From NCBI RefSeq assembly GCF_001412215.1, contig NZ_LLWP01000004.1, forward strand, positions 798,346-862,345: a DNA stretch of 64,000 nt. The letters are read 5' to 3'. Below, piece by piece: positions 1 to 8,426 of this stretch. The stretch's first letter is position 1. Every line of letters begins with the position of its first letter. Below the pieces are notes generated by a model. It was not told the origin of the DNA. It searched no databases and saw only the letters and a list, made by a program, of their open reading frames with translations. This DNA is from Pedobacter sp. Hv1 (GTDB lineage: Bacteria > Bacteroidota > Bacteroidia > Sphingobacteriales > Sphingobacteriaceae). The position numbers were made by a program, and so were the translations under genes.

Positions 1-150
1 TCTGCTTAGTACTTTTTACTAATGAACTATTGAACAGGTTAGCATGATGTCTTTATACTTTTTACTTGGTACTTTATACTAATGACCAATGAACTAATAA
101 GTCTTAGTACTTTATACTTGGTACTTTTTACTAATGAACCAATGCCCAAT
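1..150. repeat. Degenerate word-like intergenic repeat (AGTACTT / TAATGAAC family)
   Basis: The segment is built from recurring words such as ACTTGGTACTTT, TTTTACTAATGAAC and CCAATGAACTAAT, each present two or three times with small changes. The same words occur in reverse orientation at 14628-14880. No open reading frame or RNA fold explains it. It lies just beyond the 3' end of ubiX. I read it as a dispersed non-coding repeat family; its function is unknown. Confidence 0.6.
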
Positions 151-153
151 GAG

Positions 154-726
154 CTAATCATTCTCATTCCAGCGGTAGCTGTCTTGTTCTAAGCCTGCTA
201 GGTCTATTGCTCTGTTGACTACGGTTTGGGCTACTTCTTCGATGGTTTTGGGTAAACTGTAAAATGATGGGTTGGCTGGGCAAATGATTCCTCCGGCTTC
301 TGCAACGGTTTTAAGGTTATTGATATGGATCAGGCTAAATGGGGTATCTCGTACTACGGCAATTAATTTTCTTCGTTCTTTTAAAATGACATCGGCTGCC
401 CGAGAAATGAGGTCGTTAGAAATGCCATGGGCGATACGGCCTAAAGTTCCCATTGAGCAAGGAATGATGATCATGGTATCAAACTTGGCCGAACCTGAGG
501 CGAAAGGGGCATTGAAATCCATTTTATGGTAAAAGGTAAATGGATAATTGTCATATTCTTCGTTGCCCAACTCATATCGCCATACTTCTTTGGCATTATC
601 AGACATCACTACTCCTACTTTCTCAATCTGATCGGAGAGTTTTACTAAATTATCTAATAAGAGTTTGGCGTAAATAGAACCACTGGCTCCGGTAATTGCA
701 ACGATGATTTTTTTCTTGTTTCCCAT
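154..726 (-). CDS. ubiX: UbiX-family flavin prenyltransferase
   Basis: This 190-residue protein matches the UbiX/Pad1 family, which makes prenylated FMN, the cofactor of UbiD-type decarboxylases. The N-terminal flavin-binding motif ITGASGS is visible, as is the late GGIICPANPSFYS segment typical of the family. Length is normal. I chose the ATG at 726 because the upstream in-frame TTG at 738 falls inside a perfect TAnnTTTG promoter box at 736-743. The gene is on the same strand as the pectin catabolic genes, but a hairpin with a T run (757-787) separates it from them. No UbiD partner is in the window. It is probably a housekeeping gene that is a neighbour of the locus rather than part of it. 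Confidence 0.9.
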   Translation of the reverse strand: MGNKKKIIVAITGASGSIYAKLLLDNLVKLSDQIEKVGVVMSDNAKEVWRYELGNEEYDNYPFTFYHKMDFNAPFASGSAKFDTMIIIPCSMGTLGRIAHGISNDLISRAADVILKERRKLIAVVRDTPFSLIHINNLKTVAEAGGIICPANPSFYSLPKTIEEVAQTVVNRAIDLAGLEQDSYRWNEND

Positions 727-735
727 GATATGGTA

Positions 736-743
736 CAAAGATA
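736..743 (-). promoter_or_regulatory. Candidate -7 box of ubiX (TATCTTTG)
   Basis: TATCTTTG on the minus strand is a perfect match to the Bacteroidetes -7 consensus TAnnTTTG. It ends only nine bases before the chosen ATG at 726, so a start site 4-7 nt downstream would give an almost leaderless mRNA. No clear -33 TTTG is seen. Confidence 0.5.
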
Positions 744-756
744 CGAAGCTTAAAAC

Positions 757-787
757 AAAAAAGGGCCAGAAACAAGTTTCTGACCCT
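757..787 (-). terminator. Hairpin plus T run between the GAPN gene and ubiX
   Basis: On the minus strand a 12-bp stem (762-773 with 776-787, one mismatch, loop of two bases plus fraying) is followed by a run of T residues (complement of 757-762). It has the form of an intrinsic terminator for transcripts arriving from the galacturonate operon, whose last gene ends at 941. Confidence 0.6.
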
Positions 788-940
788 ACATCTACCTATG
801 AAAAACATACCCCCGAAAGGGTAAGCTCAAATGTAACTAAAATTGTAAAAAAAAGAAAGTTTAAACACTCTTTTTTTTTATATAGTGTAAATGTGACACA
901 ACGAAAATCAAAATGTGGCTTAAAATGCACTTCAGACGAT

Positions 941-2569
941 TTAAAATAAATATTTGGTACTTAAAAAATTTGAACTATTGCTATCAATAATCTCATTTAG
1001 TAAGTGTTTGTTGTTTTCATTGAGTTTTGTAGCCACCAAAGAGCGGATCGAAAATGAACGTAAAGCATCAACTACAGATAAAGTTCCTTCGGCACTGTCT
1101 TTTCTTCCGGTAAATGGAAACACATCTGGTCCTCTTTGACATTGACAATTGATGTTTACACGACTAACCTGATTGACCAAAGGATCGATCAAAGCTGCTA
1201 CTTCTTGATCGTCGTTACTAAAGATACTTACCTGTTGGCCGTGCGTAGATTCGATCAGATATTCAATCGTTTCTTCTAAATTATCAAATGGTACCACTGG
1301 CACCACCGGACCAAATTGCTCTTCGGTGTATAACTTCATTTCGGCATTTACAGGATAAACAATTGCTGGAAACACAAAGGATTCGTTAGTAGCTCCTCCA
1401 TTTTCGTTAATGATTTTAGCACCTTTTGCCACAGCATCGTCTAAACACTCTTTTAAATAAGCAGGTTTATGCTGTTCTGGAAGCGGAGTTAAGGAAACGC
1501 CATCTACCCAAGGCATTCCAAATTTCAGTTTAGCTACTGCTTCATCCAGCTGTTTCAAAAATTCGTCAGCTAAACTACGGTGTACAAAAATAATCTTTAA
1601 AGCCGTGCATCGTTGTCCGTTAAAAGAAAGCGAACCTAAAACAGTTTCTTGTACCGCCAATTTCAAATCGGCATGTGCCGTAATAATGGCTGCATTTTTA
1701 GCATCTAATCCTAAAATAGCACGTAAACGGTTTACTTTAGGGTGCATCTTTTTCAATTCGTTGGCCACTTTGCTAGAACCGATTAAAGTGAGCACATTGA
1801 TTTTGCCCGACTCCATTAAACCTGGAATGATCTTATTGCCACGGCCATAAATGGTATTGACTACTCCTTTTGGAAAACAGTTTTTAAAGGCCTGCAACAA
1901 AGGATAGAACAATAAAGTACCATGTTTTGGTGGTTTAAATAATATGGTATTGCCCATAATCAGGGCTGGGATTAAGGTGGTAAAAGTTTCATTTAATGGA
2001 TAATTGAAGGGACCCATGCACAAAACTACCCCTAATGGCGAACGACGGATTTGTGCTACAATGCCCTGCTCTATGGTAAAACCTGAAGATTGTCTATCCA
2101 GATCTTTCAGTGCATCGATAGTGGCTTGAATATATTCGATGGTGCGGTCAAACTCTTTGGTCGAATCGGCAAATGTTTTACCAATTTCCCACATAATGAG
2201 CTTCACCACTTCCTCTTTTTTCTCTATAATTTCTCTGGTAAACTTCTCTACACTTTCAATTCTTTGAGCCACACTCATGGTTGGCCATTCTCCCCTCCCA
2301 TTGTCATAAGCCTTAACGGCAGCATCTAAAGCAGCATTTGCTTCTTCTTTATCGCACAGCGGATAAGTACCAATTACCTTACGTGCTAAACCATTGGCAG
2401 TTTGGATACAGATTGGTGATAAAACCGTATGCACATCTCCACTCCAGGCCAACATCTCGCCATTGGATAGATATTCTCTTTGATTAACCTCTGCTGCCAA
2501 TTTAAAAGCGGCAGGAATCTGCTCTTCGCTAGGGAAAAGCCCATTTAATTGTTCTTGAAAGCTCATCAT
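941..2569 (-). CDS. GAPN-like NADP-dependent aldehyde dehydrogenase
   Basis: A 542-residue aldehyde dehydrogenase. The catalytic Cys is Cys321 in FNGQRCTA and the substrate-pocket Asn is in GPFNYP (about 189). The C-terminal block FTGRKDSAEGTLSV and the GPFNYPLNETFTTL block resemble non-phosphorylating glyceraldehyde-3-phosphate dehydrogenases (GAPN, ALDH11). Its ATG directly follows the transporter stop codon, so it is co-transcribed with galacturonate genes. Upstream KdgA yields glyceraldehyde-3-phosphate, so oxidation to 3-phosphoglycerate with NADPH formation fits well. The usual E-L-G-G-K motif with the general-base Glu reads G-L-D-A-K at 287-291, which is atypical. The substrate is inferred; alpha-ketoglutarate semialdehyde is a less likely alternative. 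Confidence 0.8.
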   Translation of the reverse strand: MMSFQEQLNGLFPSEEQIPAAFKLAAEVNQREYLSNGEMLAWSGDVHTVLSPICIQTANGLARKVIGTYPLCDKEEANAALDAAVKAYDNGRGEWPTMSVAQRIESVEKFTREIIEKKEEVVKLIMWEIGKTFADSTKEFDRTIEYIQATIDALKDLDRQSSGFTIEQGIVAQIRRSPLGVVLCMGPFNYPLNETFTTLIPALIMGNTILFKPPKHGTLLFYPLLQAFKNCFPKGVVNTIYGRGNKIIPGLMESGKINVLTLIGSSKVANELKKMHPKVNRLRAILGLDAKNAAIITAHADLKLAVQETVLGSLSFNGQRCTALKIIFVHRSLADEFLKQLDEAVAKLKFGMPWVDGVSLTPLPEQHKPAYLKECLDDAVAKGAKIINENGGATNESFVFPAIVYPVNAEMKLYTEEQFGPVVPVVPFDNLEETIEYLIESTHGQQVSIFSNDDQEVAALIDPLVNQVSRVNINCQCQRGPDVFPFTGRKDSAEGTLSVVDALRSFSIRSLVATKLNENNKHLLNEIIDSNSSNFLSTKYLF

Positions 2570-4144
2570 TTATAGGTCGGTAATCTTTTTATATTTAGGA
2601 ACCAATAACTTCATTACAGCCCATGCGATTAAATAGGCAACCGCACAAAATGCAAACATAATGGTGTAAGCAACTGTCATATTCGATTGCACCAAAGGCT
2701 TTTGAACTTCTAAAAGCTGGGTAAATAGATTTGCATCAATGGCTTTCAGTTTATCTGCCACTTCTACTGGTAATTTACTTAAGGCCATTACATTTAGGTT
2801 TACTTTATCGCCATATTTACTGGCCAAATCCATTGAAGTGATTTGACTAATGAAACTACTATTGCCCAATTCATTAAATTTGGTAAACGATTCTGCAATG
2901 CCTTTATGTGCATAGCTATCGAAAATCCAGCCCCCAATTTTGGTTACCAAAACACCACCCATACCACCAGCCATACCACCAATACCTACTACAGAACCAA
3001 TGGCTCTTTTCGGGAACATATCTGATACGGTTGTAAAGATATTTGCCGACCAAGCTTGATGCGCAGAAGCACCAATGCCAATTAATACTACTGGAATCCA
3101 GAAAGAATAATGGCCTAAAGGCTGTGCCAATAAAACGATTAATGGAAAAAGGGCTATTAAGAACATAGCTTTCATTCTGCCATCGTAAACGGCGTAACCT
3201 TTATCTGCAAAATATTTAGGCAACCAGCCTCCGCCAATGCTACCAATCATGGTCATGCTATACAACACCGATAATGGCAACATGATATCTGAACCGGTCA
3301 TGGCATATTGATCTTTCAAATAACCAGGTAACCAGAACAAGAAAAACCACCACACACCATCAGTCATGAATTTACCAAAAGTAAATGCCCAAGTTTGTCT
3401 GTAACTTAACAATTTAAACCACGATACCTTATCTACGTTGGCTTTATCAGCTACTTCATCTTCGTCGCTATTGATATAGGCCAACTCGCCTGCCGACAAT
3501 CTTTTTTGTTTTTCTGGAGATTCGTAAAATATCAACCAAAAGAACAACCATAAAAAGCCTATTGCCCCAACAAGCTCAAATGCTCTTTCCCATCCCCAGT
3601 GGGTAGCAATCCAAGGCACAGTAATCGGCGCTAAAATTGCACCTACATTGGCTCCAGAATTAAAGATACCGGTAGCAAATGAACGTTCTTTTTTGGGATG
3701 ATATTCTGCTGTAGCTTTAATGGCTGCTGGAAAATTTCCTGATTCACCTATGGCCAAAACCGCTCTAGAGAACATAAAGCCCAATATGGAAACTGGAATG
3801 GCTGCAATACCAAAAGAAGTTAAGATAGAAGCAATACCTGTACCGATGGTAATGGAATACGCATGAATAATTGCGCCGATAGACCAAACGATAATGGCAA
3901 TGCCGTAGCCCCATTTTGTACCTAACTTATCTACAAACCTGCCTGCAAAAAGCATGGCAATGGCATAGGTAAATTGAAATACGGCAGCAATATCAGCGTA
4001 ATCGCTATTAGACCAGCCAAACTGCTCTTCTAGTGTGGGTTTCAGTAAACTCAGCACCTGTCTGTCGAGGTAGTTTACCGTAGTTGCAAAAAACAGAAGG
4101 GCACAAATGGTCCATCTGTAATTGCCGATTTTAGCTTGGTTCAT
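2570..4144 (-). CDS. exuT: MFS hexuronate transporter (ExuT-like)
   Basis: A 524-residue major facilitator protein of the anion:cation symporter (ACS) type, with the N-terminal NYLDRQVLS motif and about 12 predicted membrane segments. Given the genes around it, it most likely imports galacturonate and glucuronate across the inner membrane with protons. It is longer than enterobacterial ExuT because of a hydrophilic insert of about 75 residues between the last two membrane segments (about 412-488). It ends immediately before the GAPN-like gene and begins 38 nt after kdgA, so it is part of that operon. The family is clear; substrate specificity is inferred from context. Confidence 0.88.
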   Translation of the reverse strand: MNQAKIGNYRWTICALLFFATTVNYLDRQVLSLLKPTLEEQFGWSNSDYADIAAVFQFTYAIAMLFAGRFVDKLGTKWGYGIAIIVWSIGAIIHAYSITIGTGIASILTSFGIAAIPVSILGFMFSRAVLAIGESGNFPAAIKATAEYHPKKERSFATGIFNSGANVGAILAPITVPWIATHWGWERAFELVGAIGFLWLFFWLIFYESPEKQKRLSAGELAYINSDEDEVADKANVDKVSWFKLLSYRQTWAFTFGKFMTDGVWWFFLFWLPGYLKDQYAMTGSDIMLPLSVLYSMTMIGSIGGGWLPKYFADKGYAVYDGRMKAMFLIALFPLIVLLAQPLGHYSFWIPVVLIGIGASAHQAWSANIFTTVSDMFPKRAIGSVVGIGGMAGGMGGVLVTKIGGWIFDSYAHKGIAESFTKFNELGNSSFISQITSMDLASKYGDKVNLNVMALSKLPVEVADKLKAIDANLFTQLLEVQKPLVQSNMTVAYTIMFAFCAVAYLIAWAVMKLLVPKYKKITDL

Positions 4145-4182
4145 AATTTTAAGTTTATATGTTGGTTGGTTTGTATTGGTAG

Positions 4183-4848
4183 TTAAGGTTTTACTTTATT
4201 GATAATTTCGAATGTTTTCGTGGTTAGTAAAAACAAGGTATCGTAATCTTTATTTTCTAAAATTTGTTTGCTGATTAGCTTGCTGCCCATACCAACTGCA
4301 CAAACGCCTGCTTTAAACCAGGTATCGATATTGGTTTCGTCTATTTCTACGCCACCAGTTGGCACAAATAATTGCCCTTGGAAAAGTTCTTTAATAGACG
4401 ACAGGTAACTTGGTCCTAGAATATTTGCTGGGAACAATTTGATAATTCCTGCCTCATTTTGGTGTGCCAGATTGATTTCTGTTGGGGTCATACATCCCGG
4501 AATCCACAACAGATCTGCATCATGTACCAATTTTCCTACTTCGAGATCTACCACTGGGCAAACGATAAAATCGGCACCCGCAGCTAAAAATGCTTTGGCC
4601 TCTGTAGTGTTCTTAATGGTACCAATACCCAAAAACAGGTCTTGCATCTCGGTTTTTTGCACTGCTTTAATGAATTTGAAATTTTCAAGCGCCGCTTTGC
4701 CCCTATTGGTATATTCGAAAACACGAACCCCAGCACGGTACAAGGTACGCACCACATCTAAACTTACTTGTGCATCGTCTGTATAAAAAAGAGGCAAAAG
4801 ACCTTGGGTTTTGATCGCTGCTATAGCGGTTTCCTTATTTTTAATCAT
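4183..4848 (-). CDS. kdgA: KDPG aldolase (2-dehydro-3-deoxy-phosphogluconate aldolase)
   Basis: This 221-residue class I aldolase cleaves KDPG to pyruvate and glyceraldehyde-3-phosphate. The Schiff-base lysine is Lys137 in IIKLFPA and the catalytic Glu is Glu45 in EYTNRG. The phosphate-binding PTGGV and GMGS segments are present. Length is typical of the Eda/KdgA family. Its ATG lies inside the end of kdgK (8-nt overlap), which implies translational coupling with the kinase that makes its substrate. The enzyme may also accept 4-hydroxy-2-oxoglutarate, as other family members do. Confidence 0.93.
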   Translation of the reverse strand: MIKNKETAIAAIKTQGLLPLFYTDDAQVSLDVVRTLYRAGVRVFEYTNRGKAALENFKFIKAVQKTEMQDLFLGIGTIKNTTEAKAFLAAGADFIVCPVVDLEVGKLVHDADLLWIPGCMTPTEINLAHQNEAGIIKLFPANILGPSYLSSIKELFQGQLFVPTGGVEIDETNIDTWFKAGVCAVGMGSKLISKQILENKDYDTLFLLTTKTFEIINKVKP

Positions 4849-5857
4849 GGTCTGCTAATGTTTGTTTTATGGCTGCAACTGTTGCTGTGGTACAATCGCT
4901 TGGGATAAATAATTTATTAAATGCTGCTGCTGTAGCAAAATTCAAGGTATCTAGTAATTGGTTTTGTTGATACAGACCATAGATCAGGCCCGCCATAAAA
5001 CAATCGCCACTCCCTACTTTGTCTAAAATTTGTCCTGCATTGAATTCTTTTGATACCAATAATTCATGATCGGTATAAAGTGTGGTGTAGTATTTGATGC
5101 CTTGTTGCTGGTCGAAACGAAATGTATTTGCAACCCATTTGCATTTAGGATATTGTTCAACAATTGCAGCAGAGGTTGTTTTGGCTTGTTCGAGATAAGT
5201 CGTTTGATCATCAAGCTTTTCTATATTTTCGGCAACAGGAATGCCTAACATTTTTTCGGCTGCCCAAATATTCCCCATTACCAAATCGGCATATTGCACC
5301 AATTGCGGGATCACCTCTATGGGTTGTTTGCCATACTGCCACAACTTTGCTCTATAATTTAGATCGATAGAAATGGTAATGCCCTTTGCGCTTGCTGCTT
5401 TAACTGCAGCTAAACAAACATCGGCAGCGGCTTGATTTAACGCTGGACAAATGGCACTGAAATGAAACCAACTGATTCCATCTAATACTTTGTCCCAATC
5501 GATATTTTCTGGTTGCAGGCTGGCAAAGGCCGAATTTGCACGATCATAAATCACACCTGCATTTTTCAAGTCTTTTCCTTTTGGCAAATAATATAAGCCA
5601 ATGCGGTCGCCGCCATGATAGATCCTAGAAGTATCAATCTGACAGCCATCTAGGTAACCGATCAACTGTTCTGCCATGAAATTTTCTGGCAAGGCAGTAA
5701 AGTAGGCCGAAGGAATGCCCCATAATGCCAGTGCTGTTGCCACATTTAACTCGGCACCACCTACATAAAACGGCAATTTATTTTCCTTTAGCCATGCTCC
5801 ATCTCCATCTGGACAGATCCGCAATAAAAGCTCACCAAAATTTAAGACTTTACCCAT
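4841..5857 (-). CDS. kdgK: 2-keto-3-deoxygluconate kinase (PfkB family)
   Basis: A PfkB-type sugar kinase (338 residues from the chosen start) that phosphorylates KDG to KDPG. It shows the N-terminal GELLLRICPD segment, the GGAELNVA motif and the C-terminal DKVGSGDCF signature with the catalytic Asp. I prefer the ATG at 5857, which gives the usual short N-terminus and begins just after the uxaC stop codon. An upstream ATG at 5884 would add nine residues and overlap uxaC. The gene sits between uxaC and kdgA, as expected for the lower galacturonate pathway. Confidence 0.92.
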   Translation of the reverse strand: MGKVLNFGELLLRICPDGDGAWLKENKLPFYVGGAELNVATALALWGIPSAYFTALPENFMAEQLIGYLDGCQIDTSRIYHGGDRIGLYYLPKGKDLKNAGVIYDRANSAFASLQPENIDWDKVLDGISWFHFSAICPALNQAAADVCLAAVKAASAKGITISIDLNYRAKLWQYGKQPIEVIPQLVQYADLVMGNIWAAEKMLGIPVAENIEKLDDQTTYLEQAKTTSAAIVEQYPKCKWVANTFRFDQQQGIKYYTTLYTDHELLVSKEFNAGQILDKVGSGDCFMAGLIYGLYQQNQLLDTLNFATAAAFNKLFIPSDCTTATVAAIKQTLADHD

Positions 5858-5858
5858 A

Positions 5859-7259
5859 TTAAAAATTGAAATAGGTTTTGGCATTGTTGTAGCAAATGTC
5901 TTGGATTACTTTTCCCAGCCATTCTTTATCATTAGGAAGTTCTCCATTTTCTACATCCGTTCCAAATAAATCACATAAAATGCGTCTAAAATATTCGTGA
6001 CGTGGAAATGAAAGGAAACTTCTAGAATCGGTTAACATCCCTACAAAGCGGCTCAACAAGCCCATGTTAGACAAGGTGTTTAACTGTTTGATCATGCCAT
6101 CTTTTTGGTCTAAAAACCACCAGGCAGAACCCCATTGTACTTTACCGGCAACGGTACCATCGTTGTAATTACCAATCATGGTGGCCATTAGCTCATTATC
6201 TGCAGGATTGAGGTTATATAAAATCGTTTTTGCAAGGGTATTGCCAGAATCTAATTTATTTAAAAACTTGGCCAATTGTTTGCCTTGTACAAAATCTCCA
6301 ATAGAATCGAAACCAGTATCTGGACCTAAAGAAGACAATAAGCGGTTATTGTTGTTGCGTAAAGCCCCTAAATGGAATTGTTGCACCCAACCTTTTTCAT
6401 GGTCCCAAAGTGCAAAATTGAACAACATTGCCGATTTGAACTTCAAGTTCTCTGCTAAAGTAAGGCTTGCATTTGCTCTGATTTTCAGGAAGATATTTTT
6501 CACTTCTTCTATGGTATAATCTTCGGCATAGATTTGTTCTAAACCATGATCAGAAACTGAAGCGCCGTTTTTGGCAAAATAATCGTGACGAGATTTCAAT
6601 GCACTCAAATAAGCATCGTAGGTTGAAATAGCGATCCCAATTAAATTAGACAGCTTATCGATGTATTGGTTTAAACCAGCGATATCATCTGCATTCATTG
6701 CTTTATCTGGTCTAAATGCTGGTAAAACCCGAAGATCGGTTCCACTGTTTTTGATCTGCTGATGATATTCCAAATTATCTAATGGATCATCAGTAGTACA
6801 CAATGTTTTCACATTCATTTTGCGCAACAGCCCCTGTACACTGTATTCCTTTGTCTGTAATTTGGCATTACATTCATCGTATATTTTTTTGGCATTGGCC
6901 CCCGATAAAACCTCGTGGATATCAAAATAACGTTGCAACTCGAGGTGGGTCCAATGGTAAAGTGGATTTCTTAAAGTATATGGCACTGTCTCTGCCCATT
7001 TCTCAAACTTTTCAAAATCAGATGCACCACCTGTGATGTAATATTCGTCTACTCCGTTGGCACGCATGGCTCTCCATTTATAGTGATCGCCATATAACCA
7101 AACCTGAGTAATGTTCTCGAAATTTTTATCTTCAGCAATCTGCTCAGGCATCAAGTGATTATGGTAATCGATGATGGGCATCTGTTTTGCAAATTCATGA
7201 TACAGCGTTTGTGCTGTTTTGGTCTGCAATAAAAAGTTTTCGTCTAAAAAGTTTTTCAC
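5859..7259 (-). CDS. uxaC: Uronate isomerase (glucuronate/galacturonate isomerase)
   Basis: This 466-residue amidohydrolase-superfamily protein converts D-galacturonate to D-tagaturonate and D-glucuronate to D-fructuronate. The metal-binding pair is His33 and His35 in DYHNHL, and the whole length and the TDDPLD and DSRSF segments match UxaC. Translation seems to begin at GTG (7259); no better ATG lies nearby. A 351-bp repeat-filled gap separates it from the SDR gene upstream, so it may have its own promoter or be reached by read-through. kdgK follows with no gap. Confidence 0.95.
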   Translation of the reverse strand: MKNFLDENFLLQTKTAQTLYHEFAKQMPIIDYHNHLMPEQIAEDKNFENITQVWLYGDHYKWRAMRANGVDEYYITGGASDFEKFEKWAETVPYTLRNPLYHWTHLELQRYFDIHEVLSGANAKKIYDECNAKLQTKEYSVQGLLRKMNVKTLCTTDDPLDNLEYHQQIKNSGTDLRVLPAFRPDKAMNADDIAGLNQYIDKLSNLIGIAISTYDAYLSALKSRHDYFAKNGASVSDHGLEQIYAEDYTIEEVKNIFLKIRANASLTLAENLKFKSAMLFNFALWDHEKGWVQQFHLGALRNNNNRLLSSLGPDTGFDSIGDFVQGKQLAKFLNKLDSGNTLAKTILYNLNPADNELMATMIGNYNDGTVAGKVQWGSAWWFLDQKDGMIKQLNTLSNMGLLSRFVGMLTDSRSFLSFPRHEYFRRILCDLFGTDVENGELPNDKEWLGKVIQDICYNNAKTYFNF

Positions 7260-7279
7260 GTATTCTTATTTTTTTATGT

Positions 7280-7610
7280 CTGTTATTGGGGAATAGGGAA
7301 TAGTAAATTGGGAATAGATTTGATGTTGATGCAAATTGTCTACTTCCTTTCTAGTATATGATTAGGAAATTGGGAATTGTAAATGGGCAATAGATTGGAT
7401 GTTGATGCAAATTGTCTATTTCCTTTCTAGATGATTAGGAAATAGAGAATAGGAAATGGGCAATAGACTAGATGCTGATGCAAATTGTCTATTTACTATT
7501 CTCTATTATTTTCTATTCCCTATTTTCCATTTCCTATTTCCTTCTAGCTATTCCCTACTATCTATTTCCCATTCCCTACTACCTATTCTCTATTTCCTAT
7601 TCCCTACTAT
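7280..7610. repeat. Long word-like repeat block (GGGAATAG family) with three direct copies
   Basis: The gap between uxaC and the SDR gene contains no gene. Its left half is full of GGGAATAG and GGAAATAG words and its right half of the complementary CTATTCCC and CTATTTCC words, so the block can fold as one long imperfect hairpin. Within it a 21-bp unit (GATGyTGATGCAAATTGTCTA) occurs three times at 7322-7342, 7398-7418 and 7471-7491, about 75 bp apart. Related words occur at about 15010-15040 and 22540-22600. No coding potential is seen. Confidence 0.7.
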
Positions 7611-8426
7611 CTAAACCCCACTAAAAATCGAAAATCCACCATCTACACAGATCATGGCTCCGGTTACAAATTGCGAAGCATCACTCAATAGCCAAACCAA
7701 GGCACCTTTCAATTCGCCTGGATCGCCAAAACGTTTAAAAGGAGTCTGTTTAATTACCGATTGTCCACGAGGTGTAAAACCACCATCAGGTGTAGTTAAT
7801 AAATTTCTGTTCTGTTCGGTTAAAAAGAAACCAGGTGCTAGGGCATTCATCCTGATTTGATCTCCATAGCGGTTGGCCAACTCTACAGCGAACCATTGTG
7901 TATAACAATCTACCGCAGCTTTGCCCATATTGTATCCCAATACTTTGGTTACTGCTTTTTTAGAGTTCATCGACGAAATGTTAACGATGCTTCCTTTTCC
8001 GGTTTCGGCAATTGCAGCACCGAAAACTTGGGTTGGAATTAGTGTTCCCCATAAATTGAGATCCAACACTTTTTTCATGCCATCCATTTTCATTTCGAAA
8101 ATGCTTTCTTCAGGTTGTAAAACTCCATCTGGCATATTGCCACCAGCTGCGTTTACCAAACCATCAATTTTACCAAATGCAGCCAATATTTTTGTTCTGG
8201 CAGCAATTAGTTGTGCTTCATCCATGGCATCGGCAATTAAGGCAATAGCCCTACCCCCATTTTTGTTAATGGCATCAGCACGTTCGTTAGCGATTTCGGC
8301 ATTTCTGCCCAAAATACCTACAGCCCCACCTGCTTCTACAATTGCATTGATAAACGAGTTGCCCAAAATACCTGTGCCACCAGTTACTACAATTACTTTA
8401 TCTTTTAAAGAGAATGATTGTTCCAT
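7611..8426 (-). CDS. SDR-family oxidoreductase, probable KduD or fructuronate reductase
   Basis: A 271-residue short-chain dehydrogenase. The Rossmann motif TGGTGILG is at 15-22, NAAG at 92-95, and the catalytic Ser151/152, Tyr165 and Lys169 are present. Sequence style (GGNMPDG, LTEQNRNLL, GGFTPRGQ) resembles the SDR-type D-mannonate oxidoreductases such as Bacillus YjmF. However, its start codon overlaps the stop of kduI (TAATG), and no mannonate dehydratase gene is in the window. I therefore infer that it reduces the KduI product to KDG (KduD role). It might serve both reactions. Confidence 0.8.
   Translation of the reverse strand: MEQSFSLKDKVIVVTGGTGILGNSFINAIVEAGGAVGILGRNAEIANERADAINKNGGRAIALIADAMDEAQLIAARTKILAAFGKIDGLVNAAGGNMPDGVLQPEESIFEMKMDGMKKVLDLNLWGTLIPTQVFGAAIAETGKGSIVNISSMNSKKAVTKVLGYNMGKAAVDCYTQWFAVELANRYGDQIRMNALAPGFFLTEQNRNLLTTPDGGFTPRGQSVIKQTPFKRFGDPGELKGALVWLLSDASQFVTGAMICVDGGFSIFSGV

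Noticed and set aside
154..726. UbiX considered as a pectin pathway member.
   Set aside because: No reaction of the pathway needs prenyl-FMN and a terminator separates it from the operon.
704..949. 81-residue plus-strand open frame between ubiX and the GAPN-like gene.
   Set aside because: Lys/Ser-rich, crosses the hairpin terminator and the ubiX promoter, and resembles no protein.
7322..7491. Three 21-bp repeats spaced about 75 bp, considered as a CRISPR array.
   Set aside because: The spacers are themselves similar to each other and built of the same words, the spacing is too long and no cas gene is present.
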